A DNA stretch of 43,972 nt from IMG/VR virus record IMGVR_UViG_3300005253_000028, positions 1-43,972 of that record. One strand, 5' to 3'. Numbering within the stretch: position 1 is the stretch's first letter; each line of letters opens with the position of its first letter. Positions 1 to 10,300 of this stretch are shown here, one piece after another. Under the pieces are notes generated by a model. It was not told the DNA's origin, made no database searches, and saw only the letters and a program-made list of their open reading frames with translations. The DNA is from a virus. The position numbers were made by a program, and so were the translations under genes.

Positions 1-384
1 GAGCAACGGGCCGAGTTTGTCTACAATGCTGCAAGGCTGGCGGCGATAGGGGCCAAGGCTCCGATTGTGCCGGTCGAGTGGTCAGAACGTGAGGATGATT
101 TCAAGCAACAGTTCCTTGCCGTGATTGAGCGGCAGTGTGGCCCTCAAAGGTCAACGTCCCCGGAGGAGTTGCACGGTAGCTGGATGCAATCCTACCTGGC
201 CATGGGCTGGGTGTACGGTGAGCCATACGACAGGGAAAAGCGTATCCACCCCGATTTGGTGCCGTATGCGATGCTCGGGCAGTTGGAGCGTGATAAAGAC
301 GCTGTATTCGTGGCCCTTTGTGAGATCGCCCGGCAGTGGATTTATGAGCCAACAGAATCGTTGGAGGCCAGCGATTGCCTTTGA
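1..384 (+). CDS. RyR-domain protein, 5'-truncated copy at window edge
   Basis: This is the 3' part (residues 6-132) of the gene that is complete at 43559-43957; the reading frame is open from base 1. See that entry for function. The end of the gene carries a very strong ribosome binding site (AAGGAGGTGAT, about 384-394) that serves the next downstream reading frame. Confidence 0.8.
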   Translation, partial: EQRAEFVYNAARLAAIGAKAPIVPVEWSEREDDFKQQFLAVIERQCGPQRSTSPEELHGSWMQSYLAMGWVYGEPYDREKRIHPDLVPYAMLGQLERDKDAVFVALCEIARQWIYEPTESLEASDCL

Positions 385-399
385 AGGAGGTGATGCCCA
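1..399. repeat. Terminal direct repeat (left copy) showing circularity
   Basis: Bases 1-399 are identical to 43574-43972. The RyR-domain gene runs uninterrupted through the join, so the repeat most simply marks a circular assembly of 43,573 unique bases. A physical terminal repeat of a linear virion genome is the alternative. Sequence alone cannot separate these, but a physical end inside a gene would be unusual. Confidence 0.93.
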
Positions 400-441
400 G
401 TGAACACGAATGAGATTCAGCACTTCCCATCTGGGCAATAG
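400..441 (+). CDS. Possible 13-residue leader peptide
   Basis: A GTG at 400 follows the near-perfect ribosome binding site AAGGAGGTGAT with good spacing and opens a 13-codon frame ending in TAG at 439-441. No other start fits this binding site well. An alternative ATG at 410 opens a longer frame that continues into the membrane protein at 509. The peptide has no recognisable function. A leader peptide is a guess based on the ribosome binding site and the hairpin that follows. Confidence 0.25.
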   Translation: MNTNEIQHFPSGQ

Positions 442-447
442 CAGGGG

Positions 448-480
448 GTCCTTCCGAGCCTGCCGGGTAACGAGAAGGAC
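448..480 (+). other. Hairpin in the 5' leader of the small membrane protein gene
   Basis: GTCCTTC at 448-454 is perfectly complementary to GAAGGAC at 474-480, giving a 7-bp stem with a 19-base loop. It lies between the possible leader peptide (400-441) and the membrane-protein start at 509. There is no T-run, so it is not an obvious terminator. It may modulate translation or mRNA stability. Confidence 0.4.
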
Positions 481-508
481 GATTAACGAGCCCGCATTAA
501 GGGGGGAT

Positions 509-619
509 ATGAAAATGCCCTGGGTTGTGACCCTCATCTACATCGGCTGCATCGCCTTTCTCGTCCTTTTCCTCGCCCTGTGCGTCGCGATTGTTGTCAT
601 GCTGGCGAGGTTGCTTTGA
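509..619 (+). CDS. Small single-pass membrane protein (36 aa)
   Basis: The start at 509 is chosen because AAGGGGGGAT lies just upstream. The product begins MKMPWVV and is almost entirely one hydrophobic helix, followed by a short basic tail (ARLL). This predicts a single transmembrane segment in the inner membrane. Its stop overlaps the TTG start of the HNH gene (616). The size and the position beside packaging genes would fit a small holin- or lysis-accessory protein, but nothing specific supports that. Longer in-frame starts at 410 lack a good ribosome binding site. Confidence 0.6.
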   Translation: MKMPWVVTLIYIGCIAFLVLFLALCVAIVVMLARLL

Positions 620-1047
620 CCACAGCCACCGACCTGAGGAAAGGGCAAGTACCCTGGAACAAGGGGACGGGTGGGTGCAAACGGGGCCATGACCCAGCAG
701 AGTATCGGCCCAGCCCTTCGGGGATAGGTATTTGCTATGAATGCAAGCGGGAGAACGGGGCAAGATATAGAGAGGAGAATCGCTACAACCTTCGTTTGAC
801 TAACAGGGTCAAGAGATATTCTCTGACCAAACCGGAATTACAAGAGATGCTGGTTAAGCAGCAGGGATGTTGTGCGATCTGTGACTCTCCGTTCTTCTCT
901 GATAAGTTTCGGATTGACCACGACCATCAGACGGGGCAGGTGAGGGGCCTACTGTGCGTAGCTTGCAACACAGCTTTAGGGCTTTTGGATGATAATCCTG
1001 GCACAGCGAAACGGGCTATGGAGTATTTGAGTGACCACAAGCACTGA
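616..1047 (+). CDS. HNH/recombination endonuclease VII-like nuclease
   Basis: The C-terminal half holds paired cysteines (CAIC), then IDHDHxTGxVRGLLCxxCN, the signature of the endonuclease VII (T4 gp49-like) zinc/HNH fold. The DHDH histidines would bind metal and activate water. The N-terminal half has another Cys pair and many basic residues. TTG 616 is chosen because GAGG sits five bases upstream; GTG 580 is an alternative. The gene lies directly before the large terminase and overlaps it by 17 bases. HNH proteins next to terminases can be required for DNA packaging, and Holliday-junction resolution is the other family role. Either is plausible here. Confidence 0.8.
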   Translation: MTTATDLRKGQVPWNKGTGGCKRGHDPAEYRPSPSGIGICYECKRENGARYREENRYNLRLTNRVKRYSLTKPELQEMLVKQQGCCAICDSPFFSDKFRIDHDHQTGQVRGLLCVACNTALGLLDDNPGTAKRAMEYLSDHKH

Positions 1048-2359
1048 ATATGACGTTCACCTCCGGAACTCCAATCGGCATCCAGCCCAGGCCACCTTCG
1101 TAAACTCAGAGTATAAGAGAATCATAGTCCGGGCTGGTAGGCGCGGGGGTAAAACCGTGGGCGCTGCGACAATGGCTGTGGATAGGTTCCTAAAGGGCCA
1201 CAGAGTTCTCTATGCCACGCCCACCTCAGAGCAGATGGGGAAGTTCTGGTTCGAGGTCAACCGAGCGTTGATGGAGCCTATCAGGGGCGGTGTGTTCAAG
1301 AAAAATGAGTCTGAGCACTACATCGAGGAACCTGGGACGGAACGGCGGATCAAGGCCAAGACTGCATTTAACCCAGATATGTTGCGGGGAGACTACGCTG
1401 ACTTGCTTATCTTGGATGAGTGGCAGCTTATGAACGAGGACACATGGGAAGACGTGGGAGCCCCCATGCTGGCCGACCACAATGGGGATGCAGTCTTCAT
1501 CTATACGCCTCCGTCATTGAGAAGTGCTGGTATATCCAAGGCCAAAGACCCGAGGCATGCGGCCAAGATGTTTAAGGTGGCCCAACTCGATACCACGGGC
1601 AAGTGGCTGGCTATCCACTTCACATCCCATGAGAACCCCTTCATCAGCACTGAGGCCCTTGACGGGCTCATCCAGGACATGTCGGCAGAATCCTACAGGA
1701 AAGAGATACTGGCCGAGGATGATGAGTTGGAGTTGTCATGGCTGGTTTATCGGGCTTTCAAAGAAGATTTGTGCAAGATAGAACGGTTCTCTATACCTGA
1801 GACTTGGCCCCGGTATGCGGGGCATGACTTTGGTGGAGCTAATCCAGCGGCTTTATTCTTTGCCCAGGTCAAGCTACCCCTGCCCCCGGAGGCTCCGTCA
1901 TATTTGAGGCCCAATGACCTGGTGGCCTACTCGGAATATCTTCCGGGTGCCGGCCGTTCTATTCCCCAGCATGTCGATGAGTTCCAGCGTTTGACCCGTG
2001 AGGTTGACGTACTCAAACGGGTTGGGGGTTCACACCAAGAGGATGAGATACGGCAGGGGTATGCGGCCCATGGCTGGCCCATCTCCGAGCCCTTGATAAG
2101 GCTGGTGAACGCGCAGATTGATAGAGTCATAGGCATGATGGAACTGAACAAGATTTGGATATTCACTGATCTTGTACGGTATATTGAGGAGTTAATGAAC
2201 TGCCTTTGGGAGCCGGATGAGTATGGCAGGCCCACGAATGAGATAAAGGATAAGGCCAAATGGCATCTCTGCTCGGCGGCCAGGTATTTACTTTCTGATT
2301 TCACTCCGGAGACGGTGGGGGGCAGCAAGCCCAAGTCTAAACGGGGAGGGTCTTGGTGA
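1031..2359 (+). CDS. terL: Terminase large subunit
   Basis: This is the packaging motor ATPase and headful or end-cutting nuclease. Walker A is GRRGGKT at residues 36-42 and Walker B is LLILDE at 125-130 with the catalytic Glu. A C-terminal RNase H-like nuclease domain begins near GHDFGG (Asp266). The 442-residue length is normal for the family. The GTG start overlaps the end of the HNH gene, with GGAG eight bases upstream. The stop overlaps the GTG start of the next gene (GTGA). The small subunit lies at 42204, separated by five small genes, the RyR gene, a membrane protein and the HNH gene across the circular junction. Confidence 0.93.
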   Translation: MTTSTEYDVHLRNSNRHPAQATFVNSEYKRIIVRAGRRGGKTVGAATMAVDRFLKGHRVLYATPTSEQMGKFWFEVNRALMEPIRGGVFKKNESEHYIEEPGTERRIKAKTAFNPDMLRGDYADLLILDEWQLMNEDTWEDVGAPMLADHNGDAVFIYTPPSLRSAGISKAKDPRHAAKMFKVAQLDTTGKWLAIHFTSHENPFISTEALDGLIQDMSAESYRKEILAEDDELELSWLVYRAFKEDLCKIERFSIPETWPRYAGHDFGGANPAALFFAQVKLPLPPEAPSYLRPNDLVAYSEYLPGAGRSIPQHVDEFQRLTREVDVLKRVGGSHQEDEIRQGYAAHGWPISEPLIRLVNAQIDRVIGMMELNKIWIFTDLVRYIEELMNCLWEPDEYGRPTNEIKDKAKWHLCSAARYLLSDFTPETVGGSKPKSKRGGSW

Positions 2360-2532
2360 AGACTCGCACCGCCCCGGACAGAATCTTAAAGGGAGTTCAC
2401 TGCCCGAAGTGTGGGCAATTTGCCATATTGAAGTTTCACGAGTACACTGGTACGTATCAGTATTCATCCTATCGTTGCCGTACCTGTGAAACCTTTACGC
2501 ATATACTGGAGACCTGGATAAAGGGGGGCTGA
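2356..2532 (+). CDS. Small zinc-ribbon protein (58 aa)
   Basis: GTG 2356 overlaps the terminase stop (GTGA), and the gene ends one base before the portal start, so translation of the three is probably coupled. The product has two Cys pairs, CPKCG and CRTC, about 25 residues apart, typical of a zinc ribbon, and is basic at the N-terminus. Its position between terminase and portal suggests a role in packaging or head completion, but this is inferred from neighbours only. Confidence 0.7.
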   Translation: MKTRTAPDRILKGVHCPKCGQFAILKFHEYTGTYQYSSYRCRTCETFTHILETWIKGG

Positions 2533-2533
2533 T

Positions 2534-4204
2534 ATGGCAGATGCATTAAAGCTGGTTAAAGAAAAAGAAAAGGTCTTTAAGGCCCTCTACCAACGCATGG
2601 ACGATGACCGGGACCTCCGGCGTCTGAAAAAGTACGTGATGAAGGATCGGAAGAACAAGATTGTCTCGGGTATTCTTAACGTCACGCTCAATGATCCTGC
2701 CGTGTTTGCCGCTTATGTCATCTCGGCCCTCAGCTCCACCTCCCAGCAAACCGTGGTCCAGTCCGATATTGAGGACTTCGACACAGCCAAGATCGAGGAT
2801 TTTCAGAAGGCGGCTCTCAATGGTGCCAATGCAAGACTGAGGAAGATGGGCCGCCCCGAACTTAACGCCTTTTTCGATGAGCAGTTGGCCATGCGGGGCA
2901 GGGCTGCGGGTCGGTGTATCTTCCGGGAGGAAAACAAGGTACTTATCCCCGATATCACGCCCTGGGACACTCGCTATGTGACCTACCATTTGGGTCCGGA
3001 GGGCCTGGAGTGGGCGGCATTCAAGGGCAACAGGACAAAAGATGAGATTATGGCCGAGTGGGGCAAGGAGCTAGAGGGCAAGGATATAAGCCTGAAAGAG
3101 GATAAGAATCAAGTTCTGGACATGTGGAACACGAAGGGCAATGAACTCTTTATAGGTGGGAAGAAGGCACATGAGCAGGAGCATAAGTTTGGCTTCTGCC
3201 CCGTGGCTATTCAGGTTGTGCCTTTGGGCTCGATGTTTGCCGATGAGGATAATGAGGCCTATTATGGGGAATCCATCTACTTTATGATTCGATACATCAT
3301 TGAGGAGCTTAACCGGCTGGCCAGCATGGCGCAGACGGCAAACTTCCTCGCGTTGCGTGGCCCGAAGGAGTATGCCAGCAAAGAGGGGGCGGGTGCCACG
3401 CCCCCGGATTATGCGGAAGTCACGGACCCCGAATCCATTACCTCAGTGGACATTGGCGGGGGTACAAAGAATATTCCTATCCAAGACCTGTTGAGAGCCT
3501 TCGACCGGATGAACACCATATTGGAGAGCCGGATGCAGAGGGGTTCATTGACCTCCATAGACCTTGGAAACCTTCAGTTCCCCCTCTCCGGGACAGCCCT
3601 TGTCGAGATAGGAGAGGGTCGGGACCAGGTGCTACTCCCCAGGTTGATGGCAAAGGCATCGCTCAATCAGGAGTTGGCTGAGATGTTCACCGCCCAGGTT
3701 ATTCAGATAGGCGGGAGCGTCGAGTTGGGCACCAAGGGGCATAAGCAGAGCTTCAATACCTCAGATTTGGAGGGTGAATACGAGACCAACTACCGCTATT
3801 CCACGAAGTCGCCCACCGTGGATGCGGGCCGTTATTCCCTGGCGGCAGGGGTTGGTGATATGCTCTCTGAAAAGTTCAAGATGGAGAACATCTTGCAGGT
3901 TGATGACCCAGCCGGTGAGGACCGGCAGAAGCGAGTTGAAGAGGCCGAGCGCCTGAGTCCAGGTATCAAGATGGAAAGGACTATAGTTGCTCTTGTAGAG
4001 ATGGATACCGAACAGGCTCTATTTGAGGCCAAGATACTTGCTGCCGAGATGGACATAAACATTGAGGCGATGATGGCAGGGGAGCTCCAACAGCAACCCA
4101 AGCCAGAGAAAAGGGATGAGCCAACACAGGTGTTACCGTTAACGCCGGGGCCAAGGCCCGCGGCTCCAGCACTGCTGGCAGAAGGAGGAAATGATGCCGC
4201 ATGA
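2534..4204 (+). CDS. Portal (head-tail connector) protein
   Basis: This 556-residue protein follows the large terminase and precedes the large virion, scaffold and capsid genes, the classic portal position. The mixed helical sequence, with an N-terminal stretch rich in Lys/Glu, a central region and a long helical segment (about 320-400), fits podovirus portals. The C-terminus is Pro/Ala-rich and probably disordered. The dodecameric portal would sit at one capsid vertex, bind terminase during packaging and later the tail. No diagnostic short motif exists, so the call rests on size, order and overall resemblance. AAGGGGGGCTG precedes the ATG. Confidence 0.8.
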   Translation: MADALKLVKEKEKVFKALYQRMDDDRDLRRLKKYVMKDRKNKIVSGILNVTLNDPAVFAAYVISALSSTSQQTVVQSDIEDFDTAKIEDFQKAALNGANARLRKMGRPELNAFFDEQLAMRGRAAGRCIFREENKVLIPDITPWDTRYVTYHLGPEGLEWAAFKGNRTKDEIMAEWGKELEGKDISLKEDKNQVLDMWNTKGNELFIGGKKAHEQEHKFGFCPVAIQVVPLGSMFADEDNEAYYGESIYFMIRYIIEELNRLASMAQTANFLALRGPKEYASKEGAGATPPDYAEVTDPESITSVDIGGGTKNIPIQDLLRAFDRMNTILESRMQRGSLTSIDLGNLQFPLSGTALVEIGEGRDQVLLPRLMAKASLNQELAEMFTAQVIQIGGSVELGTKGHKQSFNTSDLEGEYETNYRYSTKSPTVDAGRYSLAAGVGDMLSEKFKMENILQVDDPAGEDRQKRVEEAERLSPGIKMERTIVALVEMDTEQALFEAKILAAEMDINIEAMMAGELQQQPKPEKRDEPTQVLPLTPGPRPAAPALLAEGGNDAA

Positions 4205-4340
4205 TAATAAGTTCCTCGAGGAACACAGGAAAAGGATTTTGGAGATAATAGGTAGGGGGACTACACCACAGCCCCGTTTCCGTCTTCCGCGTCTGAGGAA
4301 TCCCTTTGCACGGAGAGGTGATGGTACAGCGAAACGTTAG
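4194..4340 (+). CDS. Small highly basic protein (48 aa)
   Basis: A strong ribosome binding site (GAAGGAGGAA) lies inside the end of the portal gene, upstream of two ATGs at 4191 and 4194; spacing favours 4194. The product has a charged N-terminal helix and an Arg/Pro-rich C-terminal half (repeated PRFRLPRLR-like content). It overlaps the portal stop and the start of the giant gene, so it is translated between them. Such a basic mini-protein could bind DNA or the acidic virion protein. I recognise no family. Confidence 0.55.
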   Translation: MPHDNKFLEEHRKRILEIIGRGTTPQPRFRLPRLRNPFARRGDGTAKR

Positions 4341-7300
4341 GCCGGGCATCAGGCCGGGTGGCCAACCTCCCCCACCCCCTTCCCCTGAAGACGTTCAAGA
4401 TATACTTGACTCGGTAATTGCGGATGCCCGAGTGCGAGGCATCGAAATCACGCCTGATGTTATGCGCCAAGCCGAGAAAATAGCTGTTGCCCATCTACAG
4501 GGCTTGCCCGCCCCACCAACTATAGAGGAAATAACACAAGAAGAAGCCCGTGCCCGCGAGATTGAAGATGTCCAACGAGCATCAGGTAGTCTATTCCCCG
4601 AACTGGAGGCTCAACTCACGGGCGAGATGAGCATAGGGGAAAGGGTCTTTGAGTCTGCCAAGGCCGACCCACAGGGATTTGTCCAAGGACTGGTGGACAA
4701 GGGGCGGACCGAGGAAACAGATGTCCTTCTCAAGACCATGTTCGAGTTCACCGATGAGGGCATTGATGCACTCTTTGCTGGAGTGCCGGAAGTATCCCCA
4801 ACCGAGCAATTAAAGGCCTTCCTGGGTGAAGAGTCCCGAAAGGATTTCCCCTCTCCAGAGTTCCAGGAACTAGGCAGGGTGGTGGATTTGGTGTTCACAA
4901 TCGATGACCTCACCCCCCAGGGGGTCAGCAAGGCCATATTAGAAGCCTATGAGTTTGCCATAGAAGACCCAGAGGGGTTCGCAGAAGACCTCCGGGCAAA
5001 GGGCATGACCGAAGATACTCAGGCCCTACTCAAAGAGTTCTTCCCGGGTATGACAGAACAAGAGATAACGCACTTTTTCTTCCCGGACGTCATTACCTCC
5101 GCTGGGGTTGAGGGGACTCTTGCACCTGTTTTAGATATCCCTCCAGAGGGTGCCACATTCTTCATGGATGTCCAGGATGGCAAGACCATCGTTAGAAAGC
5201 CCGCTCTGGTCATGCCCGATCTCACAGTCTGGGTGGATGATGCTCGTACAGGTTCGATCGACCCATTGACGGGTGAGTTCAATCCGCTGGGAACGCTGGA
5301 GTCGGCCAAATCAAACCTTGAGAAAGCCTGGGACGACTATCTGGAGAGCTCTGGGAAGGGGCCTTTGGGCTTTGACTTGCGAACGGTTCCGAAAGCAGCC
5401 CTTGGTGCTGTGGGCGTAGGTGGGGCATGGATGGAGAAGTATCTTGGGCGCCCATTTAAGACTGCCGTGATGGAGGTCAACGCCCGCTCCTACGCCAAGA
5501 CCACGCTCCCCGGTAGCGAAAGGGATAGGTTTGCCATTCGGGTTATTGACGAGGCCCGAAGGAAATACGGCTGGGGCGGTGTCTTTTCAGAGGAAACGGA
5601 TCAGGCATGGGAGGGGTGGGTGCATGAACAACCAGGGCTATCCCGTGTATCTCTCAAGGTAAGCGAGTGGCTGAATCCGGTCTATTTCATTCCCATCGGC
5701 GGCACCTTTGGCCTAGCTGCTAGGCTTACCTCCAAGGTGCCACTCCTGGGCAAAGCAACACGCCTCACGGCGGTTGGGGTCAATGCCGTCGAGAAGGGGA
5801 TTGCGGCCCCGATTACCAAGCCGCTTGAGTTTGGTGCAAAGGGGCTCGAAAGGGTTGGGCAGTCCATCGGGAAACGTGTGGGCGACAAGATTATAAAGGA
5901 TGCAGAGCACCTTCTGTTGGAAATACCCGATACCGATAGCCTCATCAACGGCGCCCTCCAGGATAACTGGCAGAAGTCCGCTCTGAAGATTGCAAGCAAG
6001 GTACCCCCGGTTAAGTTCGGCATCGAGAAGGGCTTGGGCTGGCGGATACTCACCAGGAGAGAGGGAGGGGTGCTGGAGGATATCGTAGGCCGTGGCGCTG
6101 TTGCCCATGCCGAAGTAAGCCGGATGGGTATTAACGCCAAGGCTACCAAAATATGGGAGCTCCGGGCTGTAGACCAGAACCCGATCAACCTCTTCGGTTT
6201 CAACGAGAATGCGTTCTCTCCGAAGATGGTCCAGCGTTTACTCCCCGAGTTCAAGGGGGTTGCTGAGGCCGGCACCCTGGAGCATATCTTCACCCGCCCT
6301 GAGATGTATAGCTGGGAAGGGCTGGATAAGGGCCTGCAATATGTTACCAAGGTTCATGAGGTCAATACCGAAGTGCTCAATCTGCTCAAGGCGGAGGGCG
6401 TACCCCCATCGAGTCTGACTGAGGACTGGTGGGTACACCGGGTTGTTGAGGGAAAGTTCAGTGCTGAGGATGAACTAATCAAACTCAGGGGTCGCCCGGG
6501 TGTCCGGGGCAAGGCGATAGGGGCTAAACCGGCCTATGAGATGCACCGTAAGGCCCCATCGATGGCTGAAGGGATCGCCTGGGGTATCCGGTATAATCGA
6601 AACCCCGAGGTGGCTGTCGGGACATACATAGAGGGGGCATTCAAGAAGATAGCCGATGCCCGCTTTGTGAAATATGTCGAGCAAAATGCCGCCGAGTTCG
6701 GCATAACGCCGGCCGAGAGACTGGCCGAGAGGTTCCCCGAGGTTGTGGAAAAGGCGACACTTACCAAGATTGAACTGGCAGATGCGGCCAACTTCGAATC
6801 TAACATCAACCGTGCCATAAGGGGGGAGAAACTAGCCCCAGGCACCCTGAAGGCCATGGAGAGAAGATTCCCCGAGTTGGGGGTCAGGCTGAAGGCGTTG
6901 GTTCAAGAGCCTATCGTTGCCGAGAAAGGTTTGATGGATGCCCTGGCCCAGAACCAGAGGACCATCCAGAACCTCACCAAGCAACTTGAGAAGATCAAGG
7001 GCATCGATGTCGAGGCGGTTAAGGCCGAGACTAGGGCTGAAACAATCAGGTCGATCGAGGCTGAGGGCAGGCTTGCGATACCGGATGATGTGAAGTTGGA
7101 GGATGCCTTCCGGCTTATGGAATATGAGGACCGGCTGGCCTTCAGGTCAACGATGGACACCCAGTTGGAGGATATCGGCAGGATAGTGTCCGAGGAGCAG
7201 GCGATACTGGAGGGTACGCGGGAGTTTCTGGCGAATGACCCCGTTGCCCTATTCCGCGGCAAGATGGGGGATCGCACACAATCGCTCATGGGCCTGCTCA

Positions 7301-10300
7301 AGAGAGGCCAGTGGCCTGAAACCCTGACCCAGAAAGAGGCCCAGGTGCTCCTTATGGGGAGACAACTCAGGGCCAATGTAATCAACAAAGAGGGCAGAGT
7401 CCGTTGGGAATACATCATTGACGAGCTTGCCGAGCACTTCAACATGGAGGAGCAGGCATTTATCAACCATATCGAGGGTATTGCGAGGCAGAGGGTATTG
7501 GCTGATGATCTCAAGGTGCTGGTTAAAATGGCCAATGACCGCACCAAGGGAATCAACCGGATGCTGGGTGTGCTCGATAACGTGGATGCTAACCCATCCT
7601 TTGTGCCCAGGGCTGAGGTGGTGCCTCCGAAGGTTCCCCCGACAGCAGAGGCGGTTTCTAGGGTGGGGGAGATAAAGCCTGCATCCTCTGTAACGAGAGA
7701 TACCGAGATAGCGGGTTCGTATGATAGAGTAACCAGTGCCCTTCCCGAAGATATTGCTGCTGATATTGATAATGTAACTAGTATACGCTTTGGTAATCTT
7801 GAGGCGGGGCAGGGGGGGAGTACTTTTATAGGAAAGGGGAGAAATGTTGATATTCTCTTGGAGAGGGGTCAGAGCCCAGCTGAACTAGAAAAGAGTTTAA
7901 GGCATGAACTTTTGCACGCATATCTGATAAAACACCCAGAGATACAGATAGGGCGGCAAGGGTTTTTCGGTGAGGAGAATGCCATACGAGCATTAGAAAA
8001 ACGAATCAAAGAAGGGGTGCCCACCGCCCCACTCACCGAGCGAATCATCCCCAGGGCTGAGGTGGTGCCTCCGACAGCAGAGGCGGCTCCTGCGGTGGCT
8101 GAGGTAGGGAACACTATACAAAAAGATGTACGCAACAAACTAGCTCGTGCCACACCTGATACTGAGTTATTGGGCAAGCATACATCTGGAGACTTGGGTG
8201 GCGGGGGCAGTCAAATAGATCGCGATAATCTTGCCCGTAGCTTTCAGGAAAGTCCGGAACTCCAACAAGATATGAGAACCGCTTTAAAGGAACAGTTCGG
8301 TGATGAGTTTAATGTTTTTGTTGGTATCACAACTGAAGGACCAAGGGTTACTGGGGTAACTTCTGTATCTACTAGTAGGGATGTTGCTGAAAGCATAGCG
8401 GAGCAACGGGTAGCAGCCGAAGGCGGCACTGCATCTGTCAGGAGTTTCAGGGTTCAGACAGATGATGTTATTGGTTTTGGTAATCTCGATGAAGCCGAAC
8501 TCTTGGTAGAATCAGGGAAACTGCGGGCCACCCCCACCGCCCCAGTAGCCCCTATCATCCCCAGGGCCGAGCCAGGTATGCCGGAAGCCGGGCTCCAGAA
8601 GGATATGTTTGGCTACGACAAGCCCTATGTGCCAGCAGGCAAAGGGCAAGTTACTCAGATGTCCATGGATGAGTATGCAAAACTGGGAGAGTGGAAAAAG
8701 ACTATGGGCCAACCCCCTCCCGATGTCGCTATCAAGCCCCAGATAGAGGGCGTGAAGGGGCTGGAGGCTGAGACCACTATCAATAAAGTAACCTTTGAGG
8801 CACCTCCAGGAAAGACACCCGCCCAGCGCAAAGCCGATCTTACCGCTCTGCGTGATGAGGTGAAGGCCCTTAAAGAGGGCAGAAAAGACCCGTTCTTTGC
8901 GGCCAGGGCAGAGAGGCGCTGGCGCATGGAGCAGGTCAGACAGGCCGAAATAGGCGAGGGCTATATCATGCAGCCCTTCGCGGGTGGCAGGATATGGGAC
9001 CAGGAGTTCATTGACTCATTCAACAAGTTCTTTGGGCATGACCCCGGTTCAAAGGTTCTCAGTGTGACATCCGATGTAGCCGGCATCCTGAGAATCACAA
9101 AGGCGGCGCTGGATCTGTCCGTGATGGCTATTCAGGGGCTTCCCGCCTTTGGCCTAGCACATTCCTATGTGCTCCAGAATCCAAGGGTGGGTGCCAAACT
9201 CATGGGGTCATGGTGGAAAGCCTGGGGGCTGTCCACGGCAGCATTCTTCAAACCCGATATCATGGCGGGATATGTCGCCAAGAACAGGGCTGTCGCTCTG
9301 CAAAGAGCATCTTTTGGTGGTAGCTCCAGGGCGGTTGACTACTTCGCCACCCTTGAGGCCAGGACGGGCATAGCGGGTATTACCGAAAAGGCCTTTGCCA
9401 AGATACCCCTCAAGCCGTATCACCGGGCTGAGACGGCCTTCTTTGGCGGTGGTGAAGTTGTGAGGGACGAGTTCTGGAAGATACTCGGGCCCAAGGCCAT
9501 CGCAAAGGGCGAACAGTTTGAACTTGCCCGGTTCCTTGACCGCATAACAGGCCTTACGGATTCAGCTACGCTGGGCGTTCCCATGACCGTGAGACAACTC
9601 GAACAGACCTTTGCGTGGTTCGCGCCCAACTATACCAGGGCCTCTCTCACTGTACTGGCTGACGTCTTCAGGGGTGGAATGACTGGCGCTGAAGCCCGGA
9701 AAGCCCTGGGCGGCTTGCTGGCTGCTGGCTCGGCATACTACAGCGGGGTCCAATATGCCATCGCTACCACTGAGGGGAAATCGGACGAAGAGGCATGGAG
9801 GACAGTTAGAGAGGGTTTGGGGGTCATGGAGGACCCGATAACCGGCGAGGTGGAGTGGAGGCCCACGGGCCGCCTGATGACCATTAAGGTGGGCAACTAC
9901 AATATGGGCTTTGGCGGCTTCTGGTATGGCATGACCCGACTGGCCGGCAACATCATGGCCACCATAAATGAGACTGGGGAAAGGGATCGGATCGATTTAG
10001 TCCGCATAATGAAAAACGGCAGCTTCAATAGGAGGGATAACCCCTTCATCCAGTGGTGGTTTAATAGGGCATCCCCGCTCTTTGGCACAGGATTTGCACT
10101 TGCCACTGGCAAGGACTTCATGGGGTACCCGATTGAGGGGCCTGGTGAATATGCTGCGTATATCGCTACCCGCTTCGAGCCCATCTGGATGGAGCAGGGG
10201 TTAAACTGGATGGTGCCCGGACTGGCACGAGACAATGAGGCCCCAGAGGGTTTGGCGCGGCAGGCATTGATACCTGCTGAGGTATTTGGCCTCCGATCCT

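Noticed and set aside
6051-6060. CACCAGGAGA inside the giant gene as another junction element
   Set aside because: No left box at the right distance and the sequence is ordinary coding.
5682-6350. 222-codon minus-strand frame opposite the giant gene
   Set aside because: Shadow of a real gene: Ser/Pro/Arg-rich composition, no ribosome binding site, fully antisense.
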